NCBI GenBank assembly: GCA_033439255.1 | Contig: CM065882.1 | Span: 248,001 to 312,000, forward strand | Source of the DNA: Hericium rajendrae | Lineage: Eukaryota; Basidiomycota; Agaricomycetes; Russulales; Hericiaceae | Length of the DNA stretch: 64,000 bases | Reading direction: 5' to 3' | Part shown: piece after piece, positions 1-11,104 of the stretch | Numbering within the stretch: position 1 is the first letter of the stretch | Layout of the letters: every line of letters starts with the position of its first letter | The notes under the pieces: model-generated | Told to the model about the DNA's origin: nothing | The model's input: the letters and a program-made list of their open reading frames with translations, nothing else | Databases searched by the model: none | Position numbers and translations under genes: made by a program

Positions 1-309
1 TTCCTTTCCCCCATACTTGTCTTGTCCTACGGCAGCTCGAGTCTAGGCAGCAAACCGCCTGCCGGTCGTCCTCTTCGAACTTGACGGCGTGATGTTTTTG
101 ACTCGATGAGCAAAACATACCAGTACTCTCTGAACACGTCCATTTCCAGCGAGCAGATCGGTACTCGCATACAGAACTGTGGATAAGGGGTGAGCCGCGG
201 TGGTATAGTGCAAACTGTGACCGTTTCCTCTCTATTCAGACCCGCTGCGCACCACGGACATCCTGCTTTCACGTTGGCCTAGCCCGAAAGCAAACATCGT
301 GTGTGGCAG
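1..309. other. Left edge, no gene seen
   Basis: No supported gene. The last part should hold the promoter and 5' leader of family copy A. The open frames here are short and have no recognisable content. Confidence 0.4.
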
Positions 310-1559
310 ATGAATTCAAGTCAGCCGAAAGTATCAAATACTACACCACCCGCAGCGCTGTTGCTTCCCACTGAACTCCTTCGCGAAATCGTCCTGTATC
401 GTCTCGCGAATGCGTTCTGGGATCTACTCGTGGAGCCTGATCTCAACAAGGACTGGGATCCTCTTACACCTCTTCTACACGCATCGTCCCAGTTCCGACA
501 TGTCACGACGAATCTCCTTGGCTACATCATCGGCGAGCCATCGTTAGACGATAATCTGAGGCGAGTACAGTATTATGCTTTCCCGCCCATCTTATCTCTA
601 ACATCACCCTCCAGACCGACAGTCCAGTACCAAGCTGTTCTTCGCGAAATCAAGCGCCTCAGAAATCTCCTTGCTACCACCGACCCAAACGAGACTGCGG
701 CCCTGGATGCCTCCATATACCGCCAGATCGTGCCCCACGAGGACTGCAGCTCGCCCATCTTGTGGCACGCGCGCGGAATAGTCACTTTGTCCCTGCATCT
801 ACGCATACTAGATGCCGCACACGAGTCCAGTGGTTTCGAGGGGTCGTTTCGCGGGTTTATGGGCGCCGCGATGGAGCTTGTTTTCCGGGACGCAAAGATG
901 CCCATGTCCATCCGCGACGCCGTCTTCGTGCCTCTACACGTACGGTACTTCGCCATGGACACCCTCGCGCAGCGAAGTAAGCATGCATCCCTTCAATCGC
1001 TCCCCGCTTAGCCGCTGACGACTCGCCTGCAGTAATGCTGCTCTCGAAAGCCTGCGGTGCGATCTGCGAGCTGCTACCAGACTTCCTGTGCGTCTCCGAA
1101 GAACAGTTCCAGATCGTCGAGCCCGAGTTCGACAAGTTCCTCAAGCCCCTGTCTCGCCCGCGCGACTTCCGGGAGTACCTCCCCACCGCCGAGTCGCTCC
1201 CCATTCCGCCGCCCACCCTGGAAGCGCTGCAGTTCCACGAGGCGCTCGCGTGTCTGATGCCGCCCGCGGATGTGGAGGAGGGCAGCGCCAAGGTGCGCGT
1301 GTGCCGTCTGGCGCGGGAGGGGCTGTTGTTTACGCTGCCGAGGCAGCAGCGGGCAGCGTTTGACGCGGTGCCGGCGGTTTCGGAGGTGGTGGATGGCGCG
1401 GGGCGGGGGTGCGAAGATCAGGCGGTTGGGCAGGCCGCTGACAGACAGGACTCAGGTGATGAGCGGTGTCGAAATGCGGCAAGCTATGGCAAGTCGTTCT
1501 TCACACCTGGTGCACGCGCCTTCTTACCGCGTCTAGGCTCGACAGAGACGGCCGTATAA
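310..1559 (+). CDS. Family copy A: unnamed DWDPL-family protein
   Basis: I do not recognise a named domain. The first exon has a weak F-box-like start (LLLPTELLREIVLYRLA) followed by the family core DWDPLTPLLHASSQFR. The second exon has SPILWHARGIVTLSL and the third IPPPTLEALQFHEAL. The start is the ATG at 310; upstream GTG/CTG codons are not needed. Three exons are proposed: 310-560, 615-976 and about 1034-1559. Intron 1 (561-614) begins GC (AG|GCGAGT) at the same place where copies B and F have GT; its 54 nt is in frame, so read-through would add 18 residues. Intron 2 starts GTAAGC at 977. The last ~50 residues have no counterpart in the other copies. F-box-like use in ubiquitin ligases is only a guess from the LPxEL start. 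Confidence 0.72.
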
Positions 1560-1902
1560 TCGGGGGGAGGCTGGCGGATCGTTAGGACTATAACACTTGA
1601 TCATCCATATCTGAGATGTTCACTTTCAGTTCTGATGTTCATTATCAGAGGCATTCACCCCGGATTCAAGGACCAATGCCGGGCGGGTTGACATTACTAT
1701 ATCTTTTCGCGATGTGGTTCGACCGGCTGATTTCGAGGTAACTCAGATGTGGTTGTGAAATCATCGCGACGCAGCTGCTTGTCGGAAGCCAGCTTGCTAA
1801 TGGATGAAGGCCGTGATTCTCGTGTTCTGTCTGTTCGGTTCGTAAGATAAGTACTGCTTTCCGCCTATACATTTCATCTGACGAGACATCACGAAGATGT
1901 AT
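1560..1902. other. Convergent intergenic gap
   Basis: Copy A (plus) and the F-box gene (minus) end toward each other here. I see nothing beyond the expected two 3' ends. Confidence 0.5.
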
Positions 1903-3705
1903 TCATGCATTCACTTTTATACGGAATGTTGCCAGGCCCTCCAACTCGGCAAGGGAAGCCTCGAAGTCAGCGCTGGGTTGTGTCCCGTCTGAGAACGCGA
2001 ACTCGATATCCATCACAGTGGCCAATCCATCGTCCCTCCGAGCCTGCAAGCAGCGTCGCAGTGTATGGTCCTCCATCAGCGTGGCTGGATTCCAATGGCG
2101 CAAGCACAATGTCTTCAAGTCAGGAAAGAGTGGCTGGTCGTGCTGCTGCCCGAACAGGTGAGAGAGAGAAGGGTTCAATGTGGATATCAAGGCGTTCACC
2201 ACCCCATCACCATCAACGCTCACGCGCTGCACTGTCCTTGCATCTGGGAAAAACTCCCACCACCACTGCGGACTGTGTACACCGATGAGGTTCTCAGCCG
2301 CGAGAAAGCGCCTTGCCGTCAGGTGTAATTGTGGAGGTTTGTCTGTGTGAGGAGTCCTCCTGCTTTCACCGGACCCGTCTGTGTTGGCTCCTGCGGCAGT
2401 ATTCCACGTCGAAATCCGGATGTCGGGGCAGTCTGTCAGGATGTCCAATCGCACGGGCGATTGTGCCCATCTCCTAAGGATAGGGTCCAGAAAGCCATAC
2501 GGTTGGTCGGCCGTGTTCATTCCCGGCAGTGCATTAATGGTTATTGAGCAGGAGTCCGCGATATTCAAGTACTGCCCAAACAGGGCAGAGTCGCGATCTG
2601 TGCCATCCAGTCGAAGCTCCTCCAAGTGCAGGAGATCTACACGCAGTGTCTCCATATCTTCTTCGTCAAGTGGTTCGACGTAGTCCATATTTGGGATTGA
2701 CCAAATGAGGCGCAGGACCTGCAAATTAGGGGATCCTCGCAAGAATTCAACGAATTGATTGACGATGTTGCCCCAGTTCCCAATCTTCTCAGGATCGACG
2801 GTGATATCGAGATGGGTCAGCTGGGGGTATGTTACGATGTCCGCAATAAACGAGAGCTGCATATCTTTGAGCGTCAGATGACGGAGATGGGGGGCAAGGA
2901 TCCCGTATGGTAGCGGGATCACGAAGTTCGAGTTGTCGTCGTACGCAACGGCGAGCGATTCGATCATCAGGCCAGGAGCAGGTAGATGGTAATGAGCCAA
3001 CGAAGAAAGGATGTCATTTGCGTGATCAGACATGTCCCACCCTCTGGTATTATTCTCGGGATGTACAAGTTCATCGGCTATGATCTGCAAGGATTTAAGG
3101 CGAGACAGATTTTCTGGCTCGAGCAAGACGTTGAACACATCAATCTCGTCGCAATGCAAAGACAAAGTGATCTTGGGTGTAATGAGATGGTGATGCGAGC
3201 GGTTCAGTATCTCGCGCATGCCTGCCTTAGACAGACGGCCCGTGTCCATGGTCGACCAGAGCCAGCTATTCCCGTCGGCCAGTGCAATGGCACGCCATTC
3301 TCGACAGACGTGTGTGACCTTGACCCATCCGAGGATCTCGTATATCTTGGACTCCATACCACGAGCGTCGACAGAGCCCAGGGTTTCCTCGGCCTTCGTC
3401 CTGCCCTGCCCTGGGACCTCGTTCAATGCAGCATAAGCGAATATATGTTCAAGCACTTCCGGTGGGAACTTCAGCTTGCGGTGGAAGAAATTGCGCCGTT
3501 CCTTGAGGCCTGAGAGAGCCACTGACATGGCGGCGATCTCATCATCGAGAGCCTGGCGATGGGCGTCCTCGGTCCTCACGTCGGACGACGGAGACAAAAG
3601 GTTCAGATCAGATAACCGGGAGGCTACGACGGAAGCCCAAAAGGTCCTAAGGTCGGATGAGGACAAGATGAGGGGAGGTGACCACGACGACATACCAGGA
3701 ATCAT
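1903..3705 (-). CDS. F-box/LRR protein
   Basis: A single uninterrupted reading frame of 600 residues. Residues ~45-140 have the usual Agaricomycete F-box layout: a short coiled helix (DEIAAMSVALSGLKERRNFF), then FPPEVLEHIFAYAAL, then VTHVCREWRAIALA followed by SWLWSTMD. The remainder is leucine-rich with phrases such as HLRHLTLKDMQLSF and NLQVLRLIWSIPNM, as expected of degenerate leucine-rich repeats. The family is known to serve as substrate adaptors of SCF ubiquitin ligases; the substrate cannot be told. A second ATG at 3693 (MSSWSPP) could also be the start. The gene is divergent from copy B. Such proteins are heavily expanded in mushrooms, and a decayed relative lies at 8011-8698. Confidence 0.88.
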   Translation of the reverse strand: MIPGMSSWSPPLILSSSDLRTFWASVVASRLSDLNLLSPSSDVRTEDAHRQALDDEIAAMSVALSGLKERRNFFHRKLKFPPEVLEHIFAYAALNEVPGQGRTKAEETLGSVDARGMESKIYEILGWVKVTHVCREWRAIALADGNSWLWSTMDTGRLSKAGMREILNRSHHHLITPKITLSLHCDEIDVFNVLLEPENLSRLKSLQIIADELVHPENNTRGWDMSDHANDILSSLAHYHLPAPGLMIESLAVAYDDNSNFVIPLPYGILAPHLRHLTLKDMQLSFIADIVTYPQLTHLDITVDPEKIGNWGNIVNQFVEFLRGSPNLQVLRLIWSIPNMDYVEPLDEEDMETLRVDLLHLEELRLDGTDRDSALFGQYLNIADSCSITINALPGMNTADQPYGFLDPILRRWAQSPVRLDILTDCPDIRISTWNTAAGANTDGSGESRRTPHTDKPPQLHLTARRFLAAENLIGVHSPQWWWEFFPDARTVQRVSVDGDGVVNALISTLNPSLSHLFGQQHDQPLFPDLKTLCLRHWNPATLMEDHTLRRCLQARRDDGLATVMDIEFAFSDGTQPSADFEASLAELEGLATFRIKVNA

Positions 3706-4230
3706 TCAGATTTCCCGACATACTTGGATGTGGTGTTGCTCATATGCGATCGCGAGGCTAAGGGTCACAAAACTTCAGAGCAGAGGATTACTACGTCAGC
3801 TATAGACTTGCCTAGTCAACGATAGCGGCTGAAGACAGATCTTGTCTGGCCGTCTATATGTACTTTGTAGACGCTTGCTGTCGATATGTCGCGGTTACAG
3901 GTCAGATGAAACTATCCTGAGGCACGATGGTTGAGCACTCATCTACTCTGCCTTAGGGAGACTAGGTTAAGTACAGTATTAGGCGCCCTTTGTGAGGTGC
4001 TGTCGTGCTACGGTCAGTAGAGTCTCCTTGAGATTGTTCACAAAATCTTTCTATGATAGATCTGTCACGTCTCGCAGAATATTCACGCTTGCCTGCACTT
4101 GGCATTGAACCACCATCGCCACATCGCATCCCTACCAAGATCAAACAAAAGCATCGCAAAATCGCAGACTTTTCCCCGGGGTTTCAGCCTGTCAGATCTC
4201 TCTTTCTCCAGCTTTCTGTAATCACAAAAA
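3706..4230. other. Divergent intergenic region
   Basis: It lies between the starts of the F-box gene (minus) and copy B (plus), so it should contain both promoters. I found no clear TATA box or repeat. Confidence 0.45.
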
Positions 4231-5425
4231 ATGGCTTCAAGGTGTTGCAGCGAGATCCCTGTGTTTCAATCCGGCGCTCATCAATCCCTTCCACTCCCCA
4301 CTGAACTCCTTCGCAATATCGTCCTGTGCCATCTTGCAGCATCATTCTGGAGCCTTATCGTCGAGCCCGGGCTCGACAAAGAGTGGGACCCACTTTCACC
4401 GCTGTTACACTCCTCATTCCAGCTTCGTGAGATCGCGACGAGCTTTCTCCGTGAGATCCTTGGCGAGACATCTTTCAAGGGCCACCCCACACGGTGAGCT
4501 GACTGCTTTTGTGTATAAGTCTACGCTCAACGGTTCACCCTAGGGCCTCCGTGAAGACTTACAAGCTGTTTCTGTCCGAGCTGAAACGGCTGAAGACGCT
4601 GGCTGAGACCGATGACGCCGTGGTCCTGCTGGAGCTCGACACCATGTTCGCAGCGCCGATGGCGGGCCTCCAAGAGTGCGACTCTCCGATCCTGTGGCTC
4701 GCCCGCGAATGCGCCATGCGGACGCTTTACCTCCGTATCCCCGAACTGTGCCCAACGCTCGACGACTACCAGGAGCACAAGCTGTCTCGGTATAGCGAGT
4801 ACGTGCTTACGGCGCAGGCGGTGGTGACGGTACCTGCGGACGACGTCCCAGCGGTGTCGGGGTCGGTCTACATGGCGCTCTTCTGCCCCGCCAAAGAGCA
4901 CACGTTATCTTTGGTCGTTCTCTCTAGGAAAGGTATGTGGTCCCTCAGTCTTAGTTTGTGCAACATGAAGAGTAACAGCCTGTGGAAGTCAACGCACTGT
5001 TGTTCCTCAGTCGTGATGTTTTAAGATTTATGCGCCACGCACGGATCTCCTGGAGCGTCATGGAAGATGGGCCCGCCCAGGTCGACAAAATCATTGAGGA
5101 GTACACGAAAACACGGAGGGACTTGCTCGACGACTCGTTGCGCACCGCGGAAGTTCCCGGCTTTGACGTCGAAGGGCTTTCTGTGCGTCGGGAGACCCTG
5201 GAAGCGATTCGGTTCCGGGAGGCACTGGAGTCTCTGAGGCCTTTGCCGGGGGATGCTCTTATGCTCGAATGTTGCCGCCGTCTCAGGGACTGCATGTTAT
5301 TGGAACTGCCTGGCACTCAGAGGGAGGAATACCTCAAAGTATGCTCTTTGGAACCGTTGGAACCGTCTATGAAACTGAGGGCGATAGGAGACCTCGTCAT
5401 GGTAGTTCCAGCGACTTTGCCTTGA
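4231..5425 (+). CDS. Family copy B: unnamed DWDPL-family protein
   Basis: A full-length member of the local family. Exon 1 (4231-4493) has LPLPTELLRNIVLCHLA and KEWDPLSPLLHSSFQ. Intron 1 is GTGAGC...CCTAG and exon 2 starts at 4544 with KTYKLFLSELKRLKT. Exon 2 carries CDSPILWLARECAMR. Intron 2 starts GTATGTGG near 4932, and exon 3 resumes at VNALLFLSRDVLRFM and ends with RETLEAIRFREALES...LLELPGTQREEY. Intron positions match copies A and F, so all copies descend from one spliced ancestor. The frame is open throughout and ends at 5425. Function unknown. Confidence 0.75.
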
Positions 5426-5857
5426 AGCGCGATGTTTTGCAATTTGATCAAGGACTACGGCTCAAAGCTTGATTCTCTTCTCGTTGTGTAATCCTCTGCT
5501 GGCGATCTGACTGTTGGTCTTTGGTCTTGCAAATCACGTTGTCAGTCCATTGGCATGCATATACGGTTAGATGCGGTTGATTCGGGTGGCAGTGGCTGGT
5601 CTGAAGCTTATCTTTTTTACCTTCAACTCGCAGCTCGGTCAACTTTCCACCTCCTCGTACTCTTTGTGCCCGCTGCATTACAGTTCTTGTGGCGTCGGTC
5701 GAAGGCACCGAATCAAGTTTTGAACGAGCTCAGTTCGAACGTTACATCGTCGGCGCACTTCCACGACGCCACCGTCTCCACATTCTGCTTATTTCCTTGC
5801 CAACGTCCCCTCTTCTATCTGAACAGCCAGCTCCGCGTCTCGGTAGATTTGAACAAG
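5426..5857. other. Intergenic region between copies B and C
   Basis: Open frames occur but none resembles the neighbouring family or another protein. It is presumably the 3' end of B and the promoter of C. Confidence 0.4.
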
Positions 5858-7038
5858 ATGATGGAAAGTCTACTGGCTGAATATGAAGCTTCTATCGTCC
5901 GCTTGCCCTGACGGGACGAGAAACCGACAAAACCTCGCCCTGACGTCGTTCGTTCGCCGCTGTCCATTCCTCCCGAACTTCTCCACAAGATCATCCTGCA
6001 CTACCTCGCCGATTCTTTCTTTGACCTCATTGTGAAACCTGATCTCGAGGTGCACTGGGACCCGCTCTCACCTCTTATGCACGCGTCGTTCTACCTCCGT
6101 GAGATCACGGACAACCTTCTGCATCCCATCATTGGCAAGCCTGTCTTTCGATTCTCGGACTTCAAGTAATGTTTTCTCACCTGCTTGCCTACTTATTATT
6201 GACGCATCTCTGCAGACGGGCGACGAATGCGATGGCCGTAGTGTATCTCTGTATGCTCGGTGACTTGGAATTTGCCAAATCCTCCGCACTGCTTCTAGAC
6301 CCAAAGGAGCTCCTCGACCCCGAGCTGTGCATCGCCCCGCCGGCCGACTGCGAGTCTCCGATCCTGTGGCACGCCCGTGCCTTCATGCTGCAGACCTGGT
6401 ATCTGCGCCTCATCGACGTGCTGCCGAACGTCCGCGAGGATCTGGGCGAGGACATGTGCGAGCAGCTCGGGGACTACGTCCAGCAGATCACGGATCTCAC
6501 GATGTCCACTACGGACCAGATGCCGCCCTCCATCCGCGAGGCTGTGTTCGACCCTATCCAGACGCAGCTTTGTCTCTCTGCACATCTGATCCAGCGCAGT
6601 ACGTCGTCTGCTTTCTGGCTTGTGCATGGAGCTCATTGTCGAGCTGCAGTCAGGATGCTGCGCAGAATTGGCATCTACGCGCTGGTTCCGTCGGTGCTCG
6701 GCGCTGACGTCGTCATGGAGGGCATGAAGGAAGCAGACATGTCGCTCGCGGAAGAGCACAAGACCATCGCCTCCGCCAGTGCGCACATGGCGAGACTGCA
6801 CTTGGACCCGGACGGGTTGCCCGTCCCGCAGGCCCTTTTGGATGCGTTTAAGGTGGACGAAGCCTGGATCGCCCTGCAAGCGCATCTCGCTAGCCCGGAG
6901 GACGGGCCCGTCAAGCAGTTCTGCGGCCGCGTGAGGGACCATCTGGTCGCTGCGCTGTCTGCTGAGCAGAGATCTCAGTGTCTGCCCAAGAATGGAGGTC
7001 TCATTCTTCATCTGAGACGGGTAACGGGCTCAACTTAG
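5858..7038 (+). CDS. Family copy C, possibly failing at its N-terminus
   Basis: The body is a good family member: LSIPPELLHKIILHYLA, HWDPLSPLMHASF, then after an intron (GTAATG...CTGCAG, 6173-6216) DCESPILWHARAFML and MPPSIREAVFDPI. After a second intron starting GTACGTCG, IRMLRRIGIYALVPS runs to 7038. From the best ATG (5858) the frame meets a TGA at 5909-5911, just upstream of the conserved start (IPPELL), and the following codons RDEKPTKPRPDVV continue in the same frame. The next in-frame ATG lies inside the core motif. Either translation starts in an upstream spliced exon I could not find, or this copy is losing function. Exons 2 and 3 show no decay. Confidence 0.6.
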
Positions 7039-7600
7039 GCAAGGGACAGCATGCAACAGGGGGTCGATTTCGGACACTTGGCTTGGGGAGGACGACGATA
7101 CAGTTTCCATTCAGGATTAGCATGGTTTCAGTCTCTTGGTTCTTGGTTTAGCTGAAGGTGTATGGTCTGTTATTTAGATCGAATTGTCGCTTGGCGCATT
7201 GCGTTGGTACTGTCTCAGACTCGCGATCGGAGGCGGGCATGTGCATGTTATAACTACCGGTTCTATCGCACGTGTTGGGATCTTTTCAAGGCATACGAGT
7301 TCTTGTATGGATTCTTTTCTCCGTGCAAAGCTGTCAACCAGACTCTCAAATTTAGTCGACATAGCTTGCTCATCTCAATTTGTGCAGTGACTTCTGTACA
7401 TACCCACGCTAGGCGCTTGTTGTCAACATGAGGAGTTATCACCGCGACACTTGTGCGACGCCTCTTCTAGCACACCGTATCGATAAAGCTGCCTACATTT
7501 TGATTCCAACTCACAACCGCCTCTGCTAGTTTCCAGGATCAGAACTGCAGTTCAAAATCTCCTGATATCCACCTCATTTCTTCGAGCAAACGAGTCGTCC
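7039..7600. other. Intergenic region between copies C and D
   Basis: No supported gene or repeat. Short open frames on both strands look random. Confidence 0.4.
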
Positions 7601-8010
7601 ATGGATTTGAGGCTCTGGGATGCCGATGATTTTATACCTCCCTCGTCGCCTCTCATCCCCGTCGAAATCATACGCAAAGTCATTCTAATCCGCCTTGCAG
7701 ATGCGGTTTGGGCTCTCATCGTGGAGCCAGGTCTCGAGAACGACTGGGATCCATTTTTACCGCTCTTGCACACGTCGTCTCAGTTCAGAGAGATCACGGC
7801 AGAGTACCTCGATCACATCGTTGGCGAACCACAAGTAGATGTTTTCGACCGAAGTAAGATACCTGCGTGAGTACTTGAATAAACTTGATGCTTATCTAAC
7901 ATCACTTTCTGACCATTCTGCCTGGTATAGCTCTACAATCACGTATCACGCTATGCAGAGCGTACTCGTCCAATTAAGAGAAATAGCGGTGCTTGTGGAC
8001 CCCCAAGCCT
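7601..8010 (+). pseudogene. Family copy D, truncated after start of exon 2
   Basis: Exon 1 is intact (IPVEIIRKVILIRLADA, NDWDPFLPLLHTSSQFR, IVGEP). It is followed by a proper intron (GTGAGTAC...GTATAG) and the beginning of exon 2 (STITYHAMQSVLVQL...LVDPQA). There the family sequence stops at a TGA, and the downstream DNA reads as an F-box/LRR-type protein. It could still make a ~115-residue product holding only the F-box-like part. The abrupt switch of homology suggests a rearrangement breakpoint near 8008. Confidence 0.65.
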
Positions 8011-8698
8011 GACCATCCTTCACGATCAGTCTGTCGTGTTCGACTCGGTGGAGGGCGCAATGCCAAGTCTTGTAGAGATCATCGTGTCCGCAGAGAATCT
8101 CGCATGCCTGCGGACCTCTGTCTGTGCTGGACTGCTCTTCCAGAATGCACCCGCCCTCCGCGACAGCATCCTCCTCTGCCCACCCTCCCGCCGCCTCGAA
8201 CTGATAGACCTCCTAGAGTGGACGTGGTTAACAGCGTAGCAATGCGTCGGCCTTCGGAATCTCAGCCTCGGATTAGTTCGTCCCGCAGCCGACCCTGTCA
8301 GTCTATTCGCGTTCACCGCCACGGCGGCCCTGACACTGGAGACTATGCACGTGGAGGGGTGTGGGCGGTCGCACTTTCTATCTATCCAATTTACGGACGG
8401 ATGCGCGCCGTGTCCGAAGATGCGCATGCTGTCATTAGCCCGTGTAAGGATCCTTCTCACAGACCTTACGGGCCTTCTCCAGGCATTCCCAGATCTCCTA
8501 TTCATCCGTTGCAACGATCACTGCAACGATCTTGATTTAAGAGATAGCTCTCTGGAAAAGCTCCCTGCTTATGGCTGGCGGGTCTCAGGCGGTTCGAAGC
8601 TGGCCTCGATGTCGTGGAATTGTTGGCCATACGGCACAGGCTTCGCGTTCTTTGGATCCATAACCGTATCGTCGCCATGCCTCAGCTCGCGCAGCTGA
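8011..8698 (+). pseudogene. Remnant of an F-box/LRR-type C-terminal region
   Basis: One frame reads as leucine-rich-repeat sequence typical of fungal F-box proteins: PSLVEIIVSAENLAC, then CVGLRNLSLGLVRPA, then ALTLETMHVEGCGRS and MRMLSLARVRILLT. The frame is broken by one TAG (8237-8239) and continues in the same frame to 8698. No F-box or start is found upstream because family copy D abuts it. It is therefore a 5'-truncated, stop-containing host gene remnant. Confidence 0.55.
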
Positions 8699-9155
8699 CC
8701 ACTGTGCCTGCTTGGAACTCAATATGCAGTCTTGAGTTCGGGGTGCAATTATAGGTGGTGCAGGCCCTGCGGATGACGACGGAATCCCCATAGAGCATTT
8801 CTTCGTGGAGATCTGCCGCGTAGCGCTGCGGCTGATGTATCTTTCCCTCACTATACATATCGTGCTGGATGTTCCAGGGCTAAGGACTGGTCGTACTGCA
8901 CAACGGGGAAGAGAAGCTCACACGTCGCACGTAGGCTGCCTTTCTTTCTTTCTTTATTTTCCACTGCAGATGCTCACTCGCTTGCTTTAGGCCCGCGCGG
9001 CTGCTGTGCGGCACCTGGCAGACTTGGATGACTTACATTGTTTGCTTTTAACACTTGGACTAAAGGCCCACGAGGCATATGCGCACGGAAAACCCGATTC
9101 GCTGCATTTATTCCGGCGAACCTACCCTGCGTCAGGTTCTGCGTCCTCATCCTAT
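8699..9155. other. Non-coding stretch between remnants
   Basis: No family sequence is readable here. A pyrimidine run (ctttctttctttctttatttt) lies near 8942. Nothing else stands out. Confidence 0.4.
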
Positions 9156-9560
9156 GAGAAGCGAAGATGCCCACGTCCATCTGCGAGCCGCCTTCATGCC
9201 CCTGCATGTACGCTACATCCTCGCGCAGTGAAGCAAGCATGCTATTCTTCAATTATTTCCTGCCGTTTAGCTGACGGCTCGCCTGCAGTAATGCTGCTCT
9301 TGATAGCCCGTGGCGCGAGTTGCTCCTGGACTTCCTCTGCGTCTCCAAAGACCAGCTCCGGATCGTCGAGCCAAGTCATCATGCTCTTGTCCCGCCTGCA
9401 TGACTTCCGGGAGTATCTGCCGACCGCCGAGTCGGTCCCCATCCCGCCGCCCGCCCTTGGAGGTCTTGCAGTTCCGCGAGGCACTCAAGTGTCTTGTACC
9501 GCCCGCGGATGCGGAGGAGAGCAGCACCAAGTCTGCATGTGCTGTCTTGTACAAGACCAT
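9156..9560 (+). pseudogene. Family copy E, decayed duplicate of copy A
   Basis: Nucleotide similarity to copy A is obvious from about A 885 to A 1300. It starts at the end of exon 2 (aagatgccca...), passes through intron 2 (gcaagcatgc...gcctgcag) and covers most of exon 3 (DFREYLPTAES...IPPP). Because the intron is included, this is a DNA-level segmental copy and not a retrocopy. It has an in-frame TGA just before the old splice donor, the donor GT has become GC, and the exon 3 frame is shifted. No exon 1 is found upstream. It cannot encode a family protein. Confidence 0.75.
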
Positions 9561-9686
9561 CTCGATCGATTGCAGATTGATTTTAGTTCATTGTCCTGAA
9601 ATGAGGACTATATATTAGGACCGGTAAGCAGCTGCACGATACAGATTGTACGGAAGACATCTATTTATCATTCTGGATCGTTGTGT

Positions 9687-11023
9687 TCAGGCGATTGGCC
9701 CGAACTTCGCAGCATCTTCCTCAGTGACTATCTTCTTCGAAACTAGCAATTCCAAAATTGCCTTTCCCGGCACCGTCAACCATCCCGGATCCGTCTTGTT
9801 TAGACGGTCGTATTCATCTGTCCAGAAATTTACACCCAGCGTCTGCAAGAGGGGGGCTAGTTGTGTCTGGTGCTCCCTGAAGGCATCACCTCCAAACAAG
9901 TTCGCTCGGATGCACCAGTCGAAATGCAAGCGTAGAAAGGGAGCAAGAAGACTAAGATCGACATTTGGACGTGCCGGAATCTGTCGTAGCAGACTGAGTG
10001 GGGACTCAGATTTGAGGGGACGGAATTGGACGATCCGATAGTCATCCTATTCGCATGGAAAGTCAGGCGATATCCAAGGCTGGTATCTAGCTTAGAATGA
10101 CGTACATCGACATCTATTCCAAATGCATTGTTGTGAAAATCTGCTATAAGGTCCTTGTGCATGGAAACCATGTTATTCTCCGTGATATAGTACTGGCGAT
10201 GAAACGTTTGAGGAGAAGTGCCTCTGTCTATCTGCACCCAATTTAGAAGTCAATTCCACTACGTTGCGCAGCAAAGACGAGTCAACTTACCATGTATCCC
10301 CATGTAGGTGGGAAGATCCACCAAACGTCCGCTTGCCCAGATTGTCCCGTCACAAAGCATTCATTACCATCTCGGCTGAGAACATTTTCCCTCATTCCAT
10401 TATTGATGTCGTACTGTATAGGAATGGCGCTCAATCGTATTCTTTGCGAGAAGGAGAAACAACGCACCAAGTCAATGGCGTCACCAACTACGTTTTGTAT
10501 CAGTGTATCGTTGGCGTACCGGTCCCTCAGCTCCGCGAAGGACAACTGCGACGGGGTCTCACACATGCTACCTGTGGCAGAACGATCGGATTAAGCATGC
10601 AAAAATATAGGACTTCGCACATATACGCACCAGTCCATATGTATTCGCCGGGAAGGAGTACACCATCAAGGCCTACGGGATCCCCTACGCTTCCTTCTCT
10701 GACCCAGACGGCAAGAGGAGTGACATCAGATTTCTCCATATTTGCAGGGCATAGGTTCAATCCCTGCAACCCCGGACTGAAATGCCGCAGCCAACGAAGT
10801 AGCGTAGCAACCGATGCGCATGTCAGAGTTTGATTGAGTCCTAGATGGTGAGCATGAGGTGTGGCATCCCGATCTCATACTGCACAAAACATGACTGACC
10901 TATGAGAAGTTCCTCGCTTGATCCCGTTCCCTTGTTGGAGAAGATAAACGTATCTCGGCCTAAGTCAACCGATTTCTGCGATAGAACATGTGTATACACG
11001 GGCGCGGTCATAGTGAAGTTCAT
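9687..11023 (-). CDS. Degenerate HNH-type fungal protein (366 aa)
   Basis: Five exons (11023-10900, 10840-10631, 10571-10291, 10231-10106, 10046-9687) join to an exact 366-codon frame. The middle carries the HNH_2-like block MRENVLSRDGNECFVTG followed by ADVWWIFPP, and downstream NNAFGIDVDDYRIVQF, the usual order in this Agaricomycete family. The first catalytic His position is Trp (VWWIFPP), so nuclease activity is doubtful. The C-terminus is FWTDEYDRLNKTDPG...AAKFGPIA. A TATA box lies ~75 bp upstream of the ATG. The family is often dubbed HNH nuclease domain protein; its cell role is not established. The plus-strand gene at 12800-14089 is a distant relative that keeps His. Confidence 0.82.
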
Positions 11024-11097
11024 CGTTTTGCAATTTTCACTTCCTTGAATACTTCGGTGTGGATTCTGAGATGACGAAAGGTCAGACGTCTCGGCCT

Positions 11098-11104
11098 TAT
11101 ATAC
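11098..11104 (-). promoter_or_regulatory. Probable TATA box of the minus-strand HNH gene
   Basis: On the minus strand the sequence reads TATATAA about 75-80 bp before the ATG at 11023. That is a plausible core-promoter distance in fungi. Confidence 0.45.

Noticed and set aside
7601-9600. Copy E as a processed (retro) copy
   Set aside because: The intron sequence is included in the duplicated part, so it is not derived from spliced RNA.
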